From assembly GCF_043876835.1 (NCBI RefSeq), contig NZ_JBAWJZ010000001.1, positions 496,001 to 560,000 of the forward strand: 64,000 nt of DNA. Reading direction: 5' to 3'. The stretch's first letter is position 1, and each line of letters starts with the position of its first letter. Origin of the DNA: Yeosuana sp043876835. Its GTDB lineage: Bacteria; Bacteroidota; Bacteroidia; Flavobacteriales; Flavobacteriaceae. Position numbers and translations under genes: made by a program. Under the pieces are notes generated by a model. That model had not been told where the DNA came from, did not search any database, and was given only the letters and a program-made list of their open reading frames with translations. Of this stretch, positions 8,586 through 16,266 are shown piece by piece.

Positions 8586-9773
8586 TTATTCTAAAATAGC
8601 TGCAATTCCTGGTAATACAATTCCTTCTAAACTTTCTAACATGGCACCGCCTCCAGTACTCACATAACTTACTTTATCTTCAAATCCAAATTGTTTTACA
8701 GCTGCGACAGAATCACCTCCTCCAACTAAAGAAAAAGCTCCGTTTTTGGTTGATTCAGCAATTGAATTTCCTAAGGCTATGGTTCCTTTTGCAAAACTTT
8801 CCATTTCAAAAACACCTAATGGTCCATTCCATAAAATTGTTTTGCTTTCCATAACTATATCATGAAAAATAGCAAGCGATTTTGGTCCGGCATCAACACC
8901 TTCCCATCCGTCTGGGATTTTATCAATATCAACTATTTGAGTATTGGCATCATTACTAAACTTGTCTGCTGCAATCACATCAACAGGAATATGCACCTGA
9001 ACATTTTTAGCTTTTGCTTGTTTTAAAATATCCAAAGCAAGTTCCATTTTATCATCCTCGCAAATTGAATTTCCAATTTTTCCACCTTGAGCTTTAACAA
9101 AAGTAAACGACATACCTCCACCAATTATTAAGTGGTCAACTTTGTCAAGAATATTCTCTATAATAGTAATTTTTGAAGACACTTTAGCTCCTCCAAGTAC
9201 TGCTAATACAGGTTTTTCTCCAGTTTTCATTACTTTTTCAATGCTTTCAATTTCTTGTGCTAATAAATAACCAAAACATTTATTATTTGGGAAAAATTGA
9301 GCTACAATAGTTGTGGAAGCATGTGCTCTGTGAGCTGTTCCAAAAGCATCATTTACATAAATATCTCCTAATTTGGAAAGTTGTTCAGAAAATGCTTTAT
9401 CACCAGCTTCTTCTTCTTTATGAAAACGCAAATTTTCAAGTAACAATATTTGTCCTGGCTCTAAACTTGCTGCTGCAGCTTCGGCTTTCGGACCAACACA
9501 TTCATCAACAAATTTCACTTCAACCCCTAAAATATCTTCAACTTTCTGTGCTATATGTCTTAATGAAAATTCGTCTTGAACTCCTTTTGGTCGTCCTAAG
9601 TGAGACATTAATATACAACTTCCACCGTCTTCTAAAATTTTTATAATAGTTGGTTTAGCAGATACTATTCTTGTGTCATCTGTAACTTCAAATTTTTCAT
9701 TTAAAGGCACATTAAAATCAACACGTATTAATGCTTTTTTGTTTGCGAAATTAAAATCGTTAAGCGTTTTCAT
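8586..9773 (-). CDS. pgk: Phosphoglycerate kinase
   Basis: 395 residues starting MKTLNDFNFANKKALIRVDFNVPL, the conserved phosphoglycerate kinase N-terminus. Other markers: LMSHLGRPKG, LLLENLRFHKEE, VLGGAKVSSKI and the nucleotide-binding end SLVGGGDSVAAV followed by VSTGGGAMLESLEG. It transfers phosphate from 1,3-bisphosphoglycerate to ADP in glycolysis, or the reverse in gluconeogenesis. The reading frame can be extended to an ATG at 9836, but family alignment and the promoter at 9861-9889 favour 9773, giving a leader of about 80 bases. It appears monocistronic. Confidence 0.97.
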   Translation of the reverse strand: MKTLNDFNFANKKALIRVDFNVPLNEKFEVTDDTRIVSAKPTIIKILEDGGSCILMSHLGRPKGVQDEFSLRHIAQKVEDILGVEVKFVDECVGPKAEAAAASLEPGQILLLENLRFHKEEEAGDKAFSEQLSKLGDIYVNDAFGTAHRAHASTTIVAQFFPNNKCFGYLLAQEIESIEKVMKTGEKPVLAVLGGAKVSSKITIIENILDKVDHLIIGGGMSFTFVKAQGGKIGNSICEDDKMELALDILKQAKAKNVQVHIPVDVIAADKFSNDANTQIVDIDKIPDGWEGVDAGPKSLAIFHDIVMESKTILWNGPLGVFEMESFAKGTIALGNSIAESTKNGAFSLVGGGDSVAAVKQFGFEDKVSYVSTGGGAMLESLEGIVLPGIAAILE

Positions 9774-9860
9774 TTGTTTATGTTTATTATTTTTTATCTT
9801 TTTTAAATTACTGTTTTCGTTTTTACTGAAAAACAATGTTTTAGAGAGCTAATTCTTTGA

Positions 9861-9890
9861 CAAATGTAACTAATTAAAAAGAGCTGCAAA
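9861..9890 (-). promoter_or_regulatory. Promoter of pgk
   Basis: On the minus strand TTTG (9887-9890) is followed, after 18 bp, by TACATTTG (9861-9868). This fits the Bacteroidota TTTG / TAnnTTTG promoter spacing and is the best complete promoter in the window. Confidence 0.65.
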
Positions 9891-10041
9891 ACGTGTTTTT
9901 TTACGAAAACGATTGAAGCGTAAATATTTTTTCAAAATCAATATTTTAACCTTAGAAATATTGAGTAAATAGCCCGTTCATGAAATCAAGTTATTGATTT
10001 ATTCAAATTAAATTTTAAAAAACAAAATGAAAAAAATTATG

Positions 10042-10049
10042 TAGGTTTG
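10042..10049 (+). promoter_or_regulatory. -7 promoter box of holB
   Basis: TAGGTTTG matches TAnnTTTG and ends only 4 bases before the holB ATG. Transcription would start at or next to the start codon, so the mRNA may be leaderless. No good -33 element. Confidence 0.45.
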
Positions 10050-10053
10050 TTTT

Positions 10054-11208
10054 ATGTTATTTGAAGATATATTAGGACAAGAATACATAAAAAAACATCT
10101 TACACAAAGTGTAGATAATGGTAGAATTCCACATGCACAATTGTTTGTTGGCCCTGAAGGTTGTGGATCATTACCAATGGCAATAGCCTATGCCCAATAC
10201 ATTTTATGCAATAACACGAATGGAGAAAACAATAATGGAATACATGCTTGTAACTTAAAATTTAATAGTTTTTCTCATCCTGATTTACATTTTGCTTTTC
10301 CGGTAACTACAACTGATAAAATAAACAGCCATCCAGTCTCAAATCATTTTATGACTGAATGGAGACAACTTTTAGAAAAGCAGCCTTATGGCAATTTATT
10401 TGATTGGTATAAACAACTTGGGGTTGATAATAAACAAGGACAAATTGGAGTTGATGAAGCTGTTGAAATTGTAAAATCACTTTCGTTAAAATCCTATGAA
10501 GGTGGCTATAAAGTCATGTTGATTTGGATGGCCGAGAAAATGAATACTGCTTGTGCTAATAAGTTATTAAAACTCATTGAAGAACCGCCAAGCAAAACCA
10601 TTTTTATATTAATTGCTGAAGATGAAGAGCAGATTATAAATACTATAAAATCACGATGTCAAGTCCTTCATTTTCCTCCTTTGTCAGAGAATGTAATAAA
10701 ACATGGACTAATTAAAAATTACGATTTAGAAGAAGCTGTAGCAACAAAAATAGCACATCAATCTAATGGAAATTTCAACAAAGCCTGTGATTTAATCTAT
10801 CAAGATTCTGAAGACTTACAGTTTGAAGAATGGTTCATCTTTTGGATTAGAAGTGCTTTTAAAGCTAAAGGAAATAAGACTGCTATTCATGATTTGATTA
10901 ACTGGAGTGAGGATATTGCTAAAACAGGTAGAGAAACCCAAAAACAATTCTTGCAATTTTGTCTGAATTTTTTCAGGCAAGCGTTATTGTTAAATTATAA
11001 TGCTTCACAACTGGTTTATCTTCAACCGAAAACAGACACTTTTAAATTAGAAAAATTTGCTCCTTTTGTTCATGATGGTAATATTTTAGAAATTAGTGAA
11101 GAGCTTCAAGATGCTATCTATCACATTGAAAGAAACGGTAATTCTAAAATTATTTTAACAGACTTGTCTATCAAACTTACACGGTTACTTCATAAAAAAA
11201 CAGCCTAA
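10054..11208 (+). CDS. holB: DNA polymerase III delta' subunit (clamp loader)
   Basis: 384 residues. It begins LFEDILGQEYIKKHLTQSV and RIPHAQLFVGPEGCGSLPMA, the clamp-loader AAA+ start with a Walker A-like loop lacking the usual GKT, as expected of the delta' stator subunit. Sensor-like and SRC motif are present: KLIEEPPSKTIFILIAE and TIKSRCQVLHF. It helps load the sliding clamp at replication forks. The stop codon overlaps the next gene's start region (a TAATG junction), so it is translationally coupled to the lipid kinase gene. Confidence 0.93.
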   Translation: MLFEDILGQEYIKKHLTQSVDNGRIPHAQLFVGPEGCGSLPMAIAYAQYILCNNTNGENNNGIHACNLKFNSFSHPDLHFAFPVTTTDKINSHPVSNHFMTEWRQLLEKQPYGNLFDWYKQLGVDNKQGQIGVDEAVEIVKSLSLKSYEGGYKVMLIWMAEKMNTACANKLLKLIEEPPSKTIFILIAEDEEQIINTIKSRCQVLHFPPLSENVIKHGLIKNYDLEEAVATKIAHQSNGNFNKACDLIYQDSEDLQFEEWFIFWIRSAFKAKGNKTAIHDLINWSEDIAKTGRETQKQFLQFCLNFFRQALLLNYNASQLVYLQPKTDTFKLEKFAPFVHDGNILEISEELQDAIYHIERNGNSKIILTDLSIKLTRLLHKKTA

Positions 11209-12131
11209 TGTTAATGGCTATCAAAAAATGGTTTGTTATTATAAATCCAACTTCTGGAAATGGTAAAAGCCTAAGGAAGTGGCCTGAAATAAAACATTAT
11301 TTAGATTTATCAGGTTTTAATTATGAATTTGCATTTACCGAACATTCAAAACATAGTGTTTCTTTAGTCCAAAAAGCAATTGAAAAAGGATTTAGAAACA
11401 TTATTTGTGTTGGTGGAGACGGAACAATTCATAATATTTTAAACGGTATTATGTTACAGAAAGCAATGCCTTCTAAAGACATACATGTTGGAATAATTCC
11501 AATTGGCACAGGAAACGATTGGATAAAGACCCATCAAATTCCAATGGATATAAATCTTGCTGTAGAAACCATTAAAAAAGGAAAAATATCTTGTCAAGAT
11601 GTTGGAAAAATTGAGATTGAAAATCAAAAAAACTCTCCAATATACTTTAATAATTTAGCCGGTGTAGGCTTTGATGGTTTTGTAGTCAATAAAGTTCATA
11701 AATATAAATCGTTAGGAGCTTTAGCTTATTTGTTTGGTGCAGTTATTGGTTTGCTTTCATTTAAAAACTTCAACTCTACAACTTATATCAATTCAAAAAA
11801 ATATTCTGGAAATACTCTGATGGTTTTAGTTGGTCTATGCAAATATTCCGGTGGAGGTATGCAGCTTACCAAAACACCAAATCCTTTTGATGGTTTATTT
11901 GATGTGAGTATTGTAAAAAACATAAGTAAACTTGATATTCTGAAAAACATGGGGAATTTGTTTAATGGTAAACTATCCAACCATAAAAAAGTTGAATCCA
12001 TTAAATCTAACCATATAGAAATTATAATTAATCAGGATGAAAAGCCTTATATTCAAGCAGATGGCGAGTTAATTGGGAAGGGAAATATTACTTTGCAAAT
12101 AATTCCTCAGTCTTTCTCTTTTTATTCATAA
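11208..12131 (+). CDS. Diacylglycerol/sphingosine kinase-family lipid kinase (YegS/BmrU type)
   Basis: 307 residues. The kinase N-terminus is clear: VIINPTSGNGKS, then the nucleotide-binding GGDGTIHNILNG and PIGTGNDWIKT, and a C-terminal beta-domain with KYSGGGMQLTKTPNPFDGLFDV. The family phosphorylates lipid hydroxyls such as diacylglycerol with ATP at the inner membrane. ATG 11208 overlaps the holB stop; a second in-frame ATG at 11214 is equally usable. A hairpin terminator follows at 12143-12170. Confidence 0.92.
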   Translation: MLMAIKKWFVIINPTSGNGKSLRKWPEIKHYLDLSGFNYEFAFTEHSKHSVSLVQKAIEKGFRNIICVGGDGTIHNILNGIMLQKAMPSKDIHVGIIPIGTGNDWIKTHQIPMDINLAVETIKKGKISCQDVGKIEIENQKNSPIYFNNLAGVGFDGFVVNKVHKYKSLGALAYLFGAVIGLLSFKNFNSTTYINSKKYSGNTLMVLVGLCKYSGGGMQLTKTPNPFDGLFDVSIVKNISKLDILKNMGNLFNGKLSNHKKVESIKSNHIEIIINQDEKPYIQADGELIGKGNITLQIIPQSFSFYS

Positions 12132-12142
12132 AATAAAAAAAC

Positions 12143-12170
12143 ACCAAACAAAAGTTTGGTACTTTTTTTT
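12143..12170. terminator. Terminator after the lipid kinase gene
   Basis: ACCAAAC (12143-12149), loop AAAA, GTTTGGT (12154-12160), then AC and an 8-T run; an A-run precedes the stem, so it can also serve the convergent OmpH-like gene. Confidence 0.8.
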
Positions 12171-12203
12171 ATAAAACTCTAATTTTCAGTATTTTAATCT
12201 TAA

Positions 12204-12719
12204 TTATTTTTTATACTCTTTATTCAAAGCGTCTAAAATTGTTTGAGTTAAATCATTTTCTTCAGTACCATATAATACTGATGCAGCTGCATCACTTGTT
12301 CCTAAAATATATGTATAACCATTAGTTTTACCATAATCTTTTACAAATCCTTTTACTTTAACAATTAAAGTGTCTATTTCTGTTTGAAATGACTGCTGAA
12401 TTTCTTGTTGTTCAGCTTGCATTTGTTGTTTAAGCATTTGCTGTTTTTGACCAAGCTCTTGGTATTTTTCTTGTTGTGCCTTTGGAGACATGCTTTTAGC
12501 GGTTGCTTGAAATGTTTGGGCTTCTAATTGAAACGCTTGTCCTATGCTATCTGCTCTTTTTTGAAAAGCAGCATCTTTAGCTTGATATTTTGCCTCAAGA
12601 TCTTTTTTCCCTTGATAATCATTAATTACTTTTCCATTATCAACATATCCAATTTTTTGTTCCTTTTGACAAGATGTAAATGCAATTAGAACCATTACTA
12701 CATATAAAATATTTTTCAT
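12204..12719 (-). CDS. OmpH/Skp-family periplasmic chaperone-like lipoprotein
   Basis: 171 residues starting MKNILYVVMVLIAFTSC, a lipoprotein signal with the modified Cys at about 17. It continues IGYVDNGKVINDYQGKKDLEAKY, the usual OmpH start, then a long Gln-rich coiled coil (about 70-115; KYQELGQKQQMLKQQM) and a C-terminal GYTYILGTSDAAASVLYG motif typical of Bacteroidota members. Skp-like proteins hold unfolded outer membrane proteins in the periplasm. The frame extends upstream to 12803, but a promoter box at 12742-12749 and the signal peptide fix the start at 12719. Confidence 0.92.
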   Translation of the reverse strand: MKNILYVVMVLIAFTSCQKEQKIGYVDNGKVINDYQGKKDLEAKYQAKDAAFQKRADSIGQAFQLEAQTFQATAKSMSPKAQQEKYQELGQKQQMLKQQMQAEQQEIQQSFQTEIDTLIVKVKGFVKDYGKTNGYTYILGTSDAAASVLYGTEENDLTQTILDALNKEYKK

Positions 12720-12741
12720 TTTTTGTTTTTTTAATTTTGAA

Positions 12742-12749
12742 CAAAAGTA
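12742..12749 (-). promoter_or_regulatory. -7 promoter box of the OmpH-like gene
   Basis: The minus strand reads TACTTTTG (TAnnTTTG), 22 bp before ATG 12719. Confidence 0.5.
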
Positions 12750-12941
12750 GGAAAGTAAAATAGAATTTAATGAGGATTCTTTGGTGTTTTTGTAGTATAA
12801 CAAAAAATTATTATAGTCAAAACCAAATATTGTTTTTAACTATCAAAAAAGAAACAAATAGAGGCCGTTTAAGCGACTTTTAAAAAAAAGGAAGGTGTTT
12901 GGTTGTTTTAGCTTATTTTGGCTTAAATATGAGTGTGTAAA

Positions 12942-13808
12942 TCAGTTTTTATCGTTTTTAACACAGTAAATAATGGAAGAATACTCTTTTGTAGTTATTG
13001 CTTTTAAATTTGAAAGACATCCTATTAAAAAAGCTCGAATGGGATTCATTTTCCCAGTTTTATATTTTTCAGAAAGAAGACTTACATAAAAGGCATCAAA
13101 CAACATGGGGTACGTTTTTACCACATGCATGTTTTCTTTTGAAACTAATTTACTTATTGAAGTTTTTGAAAAATGCCATAGGTGTCTTGGAACGTCAAAA
13201 GCCGCCCAAAAGTTTTTATAAAATTTGGCGTCATAACTTTTAAAATTTGGAACGGCAATAATTAGAGTTCCTTTTGGTTTTAAAAGCTTTTTAAAAATTG
13301 AAATGTGTTCATTTAAATTTGGCAAATGTTCTAGCACATGCCAGAGCGTAATAACATCAAACCTTGAGTTTTCAAGTTTCAAAAGATTTTCTGAATTAAA
13401 AACTGAATTTTCTGTTTTTTTATTAGCAATTTTTCTGGCTTCGTCATTAGGTTCAATACCATAAACTTCCCACCCACCATCTTTTGCTATTTGAAGAAAA
13501 TCTCCTGTTCCGCAACCAAAATCCAAAAGAGATTTTCCTTCCTTTGAATAAGCTTCAATAAGTTTTAGTTTTCTTTTAAGAGCAATTCTTTTAATACTAT
13601 GGTAAGTTTTTTCAAATAGGTTTCTTTTAGAATCGGTATGAGAAATATAGTCTTCGCTTTTATAGTAAGCTGGTAATTTATCCAATGAAGGTTGTGGCGA
13701 AGTTTCTAAAAAATCAAATTCTATATTAGAAATTAAATCAAAGCTTTCTCCTGAAACGGAAAAATCTTTAACTGATAAATAGATTATTTGCTCTTTTTTA
13801 TTATCCAA
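12942..13808 (-). CDS. Class I SAM-dependent methyltransferase
   Basis: 288 residues. The SAM-binding motif I is SLLDFGCGTGDFLQIA, followed by VYGIEPNDEA (acidic residue binding the ribose) and FDVITLWHVLEHLPNL (motif of the methyltransferase_23/11 group). The N-terminus (SVKDFSVSGESFDLI) is a segment I know from flavobacterial members of this family. The substrate cannot be told. The start appears to be TTG at 13808: no in-frame ATG lies between it and the upstream stop. It lies 63 bp after mnmG, with a parS-type palindrome between the two. Confidence 0.85.
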   Translation of the reverse strand: MDNKKEQIIYLSVKDFSVSGESFDLISNIEFDFLETSPQPSLDKLPAYYKSEDYISHTDSKRNLFEKTYHSIKRIALKRKLKLIEAYSKEGKSLLDFGCGTGDFLQIAKDGGWEVYGIEPNDEARKIANKKTENSVFNSENLLKLENSRFDVITLWHVLEHLPNLNEHISIFKKLLKPKGTLIIAVPNFKSYDAKFYKNFWAAFDVPRHLWHFSKTSISKLVSKENMHVVKTYPMLFDAFYVSLLSEKYKTGKMNPIRAFLIGCLSNLKAITTKEYSSIIYCVKNDKN

Positions 13809-13850
13809 AAGTCCAGTAATATTTTAATTATTTTTTCGAAAATGGAAATT

Positions 13851-13864
13851 GTTCCACGTGGAAC
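13851..13864. promoter_or_regulatory. parS-type ParB-binding site, downstream of mnmG
   Basis: GTTCCACGTGGAAC, a perfect 14-bp palindrome equal to the chromosomal parS core used by ParB proteins in several phyla. It lies in the 63-bp gap between mnmG and the methyltransferase gene. Confidence 0.75.
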
Positions 13865-13871
13865 CTTAAAA

Positions 13872-15743
13872 TTATCTGCCCATATAAACCAATAGAACCG
13901 AAATATCATTAGGCGATACCCCACTTATTCTTGAAGCCTGAGAGACCGTTTTTGGTTGAATCTTTTTTAGTTTTTCACGCGCCTCATAACTCATAGACTT
14001 AATCTGAGAATAATCAAAATTTTCTGGAATCTTAACATATTCTAATCGACTTAACTTATCTGCATTATTTTTTTCTTTTGAAATATATCCAGAATATTTT
14101 ACCTGAATTTCGGCTTGTTCAATTATTTCGTTATCCAAATCGTTCTCTTGAATATATGCTTCTACAGCCTCAAATTTTCTAACATCGTCAATGGTAATGT
14201 TTGGTCTAGAAAATATTTTAAACATCTTATCTGATTGCTTAACCAATGCAGAATCTTTTGATTCTAAAACAGGATTTGCTTCTTCTGGCTTTACACTAGT
14301 ATCTGCAAAAAACTGAACAAACTTTTCAGCCTTACTATGTTTTTCCTCCATTCTTTTAAGCCTCTTTTCGCTCGCTAAACCAAGCTCATATCCTTTTGGC
14401 GTTAATCTTAAATCGGCATTATCCTGACGTAACAATGTTCTATACTCAGCTCTGGATGTAAACATTCTATAAGGTTCTTCTGTTCCTTTAGTTATTAAAT
14501 CATCAATTAAAACACCAATATAAGCTTCATCTCTTTTTAAAGTAAATGGATCTTTTTCTTGAACTTTTAAACTGGCATTTATTCCAGCCATTAAACCTTG
14601 TGACGCTGCTTCTTCATAACCAGTGGTTCCATTAATTTGTCCTGCAAAATATAACCCTTCAATTAATTTAGTTTCTAAGGTGTGTTTTAATTGGGTTGGT
14701 GGAAAATAATCATATTCAATGGCATAACCTGGTCTAAAAAATTTGACGTTTTCAAACCCAACAACTGAACGTAATGCTTTAAATTGAACGTCTTCAGGAA
14801 GTGATGTTGAAAACCCGTTTACATAAACTTCTACAGTATTCCATCCTTCAGGTTCAATAAATAATTGGTGTCTGTCTTTATCAGCAAAGCGGTTTATTTT
14901 ATCTTCAATTGATGGACAATAACGAGGTCCTAAACTTTTGATTCTTCCATTAAACATAGGTGATCTATCAAATCCTTCACGAAGTAAATCATGCACCTTA
15001 AGACTTGTATAAGTCATATAACAAGATCGTTGTTCTTTTAAAGGTTTTGTTACATCTAGAAATGAAAATTTTTCAGGGTTTTCATCACCAGGTTGTTCAA
15101 TCATTTTAGAATAATCCAAGGACCTTCCATCCACTCTTGGCGGTGTCCCAGTTTTCATTCTACCAGAATCAAAACCTAACTCAACAAGTTGCTCAGTAAT
15201 TCCAGTTGCTGCTTTTTCGCCAGCTCTTCCTCCACCAAAATTTTTATCTCCTATATGGATAAGTCCATTCAAAAAAGTTCCGTTAGTCAAGACAACGGTT
15301 TTAGATTTAATCTCCACTCCTAAAGATGTCTTTATACCAACAACTTTATTACCTTCTATTAAAAGGCCACAAGCCATGTCCTGATAAAAATCTAAATTAG
15401 GGGTTTGCTCTAGCATTAATCTCCAATCTTCAGCAAACCTCATTCTATCACTTTGAACTCTTGGGCTCCACATAGCTGGTCCTTTAGATTTATTTAGCAT
15501 CTTGAATTGAATAGCAGATGTATCGCTAACAATACCACTATATCCACCTAAAGCATCTATCTCTCGAACTATTTGTCCTTTTGCAATTCCTCCCATGGCA
15601 GGATTGCAAGACATTTGAGCTATAGTTTGAAGATTCATAGTAACAAGCAATGTTTTGCTTCCCATATTTGCAGCCGCAGCCGCAGCCTCGCTTCCTGCAT
15701 GACCGGCACCTACAACAATTACATCATAAACATCATTAAACAT
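13872..15743 (-). CDS. mnmG: tRNA uridine-5-carboxymethylaminomethyl modification enzyme MnmG (GidA)
   Basis: 623 residues, the family's usual length. It has the FAD-binding N-terminus YDVIVVGAGHAGSEAAAAAA, the MnmG signatures MSCNPAMGGIAKGQIVREIDALGG and FSTSLPEDVQ, GTTGYEEAASQGLMAG, and the C-terminal RISGVSPNDISVLLVYMGR helical domain that meets MnmE. With MnmE it installs the cmnm5 group on U34 of certain tRNAs. It is flanked on both sides by perfect parS-type palindromes. gidA is an origin-linked gene in many bacteria. Confidence 0.97.
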   Translation of the reverse strand: MFNDVYDVIVVGAGHAGSEAAAAAANMGSKTLLVTMNLQTIAQMSCNPAMGGIAKGQIVREIDALGGYSGIVSDTSAIQFKMLNKSKGPAMWSPRVQSDRMRFAEDWRLMLEQTPNLDFYQDMACGLLIEGNKVVGIKTSLGVEIKSKTVVLTNGTFLNGLIHIGDKNFGGGRAGEKAATGITEQLVELGFDSGRMKTGTPPRVDGRSLDYSKMIEQPGDENPEKFSFLDVTKPLKEQRSCYMTYTSLKVHDLLREGFDRSPMFNGRIKSLGPRYCPSIEDKINRFADKDRHQLFIEPEGWNTVEVYVNGFSTSLPEDVQFKALRSVVGFENVKFFRPGYAIEYDYFPPTQLKHTLETKLIEGLYFAGQINGTTGYEEAASQGLMAGINASLKVQEKDPFTLKRDEAYIGVLIDDLITKGTEEPYRMFTSRAEYRTLLRQDNADLRLTPKGYELGLASEKRLKRMEEKHSKAEKFVQFFADTSVKPEEANPVLESKDSALVKQSDKMFKIFSRPNITIDDVRKFEAVEAYIQENDLDNEIIEQAEIQVKYSGYISKEKNNADKLSRLEYVKIPENFDYSQIKSMSYEAREKLKKIQPKTVSQASRISGVSPNDISVLLVYMGR

Positions 15744-15779
15744 ATCGTGTTCCCTAAAAGCTAATTATTTTCTAAAAAC

Positions 15780-15803
15780 AATTTGTTCCACGTGGAACAA
15801 ATT
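15780..15803. promoter_or_regulatory. parS-type ParB-binding site, upstream of mnmG
   Basis: The core GTTCCACGTGGAAC lies at 15785-15798 and the symmetry extends to a perfect 24-bp palindrome over 15780-15803. It falls in the mnmG leader, between the -7 box at 15831 and the start codon. Confidence 0.8.
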
Positions 15804-15830
15804 ATAACCTATAAATTAAAATTGAGTTTG

Positions 15831-15838
15831 CAAATATA
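15831..15838 (-). promoter_or_regulatory. -7 promoter box of mnmG
   Basis: The minus strand reads TATATTTG (TAnnTTTG), 87 bp before the mnmG ATG. ParB bound at the palindrome between them could affect transcription. Confidence 0.45.
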
Positions 15839-15855
15839 ATGCTAAAACCGGAATA

Positions 15856-16266
15856 TTAACTCAACTGCTTGAGATAGTGGTTTTCCTTTTGTCGCATGAT
15901 AGCAGAATCGGCATCTGATTTATCCTTATATCCACAATAATGCAAAACCCCATGAACAATAACCCTATGTAGCTCATCGGAAAAAGAAACCTTAAAGTCA
16001 TCAGCATTTTCCTTTACACGTTCAATAGAAATGAAAATATCTCCCTGTATAATTTTTCCGACGGAATAATCAAAGCTAATAATGTCTGTTAACGTATCGT
16101 GATTGAGAAACTCAACATTTAATTTATGTAAATATTCGTCATCACAAAAAATATAATTTATTTCTTCTTCTTTAAAACCTTCAGAAGTTATAACATCTGA
16201 AATCCATGTTGAAATTAAATTTTCATTTTCTAATAAAAATGTTGTTTCGTAATTAAAGCTAATCAT
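15856..16266 (-). CDS. ybeY: Endoribonuclease YbeY (16S rRNA maturation)
   Basis: 136 residues. The metal-site region reads HRVIVHGVLHYCGYKDKSD: the first two His ligands of the family motif HxxxHxxxxxH are present, the third position is Asp. The segment LTDIISFDYS upstream is also diagnostic of the family. YbeY is a zinc endoribonuclease acting in 16S rRNA 3'-end processing and ribosome quality control. Its start overlaps the end of the DUF4175 gene by 8 bp, so the two are translationally coupled. Confidence 0.92.
   Translation of the reverse strand: MISFNYETTFLLENENLISTWISDVITSEGFKEEEINYIFCDDEYLHKLNVEFLNHDTLTDIISFDYSVGKIIQGDIFISIERVKENADDFKVSFSDELHRVIVHGVLHYCGYKDKSDADSAIMRQKENHYLKQLS

Noticed and set aside
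9774..9836. N-terminal extension of pgk to an upstream ATG
   Set aside because: The added residues are Lys/Asn-rich and outside the family alignment; the promoter box leaves a normal leader for the ATG at 9773.
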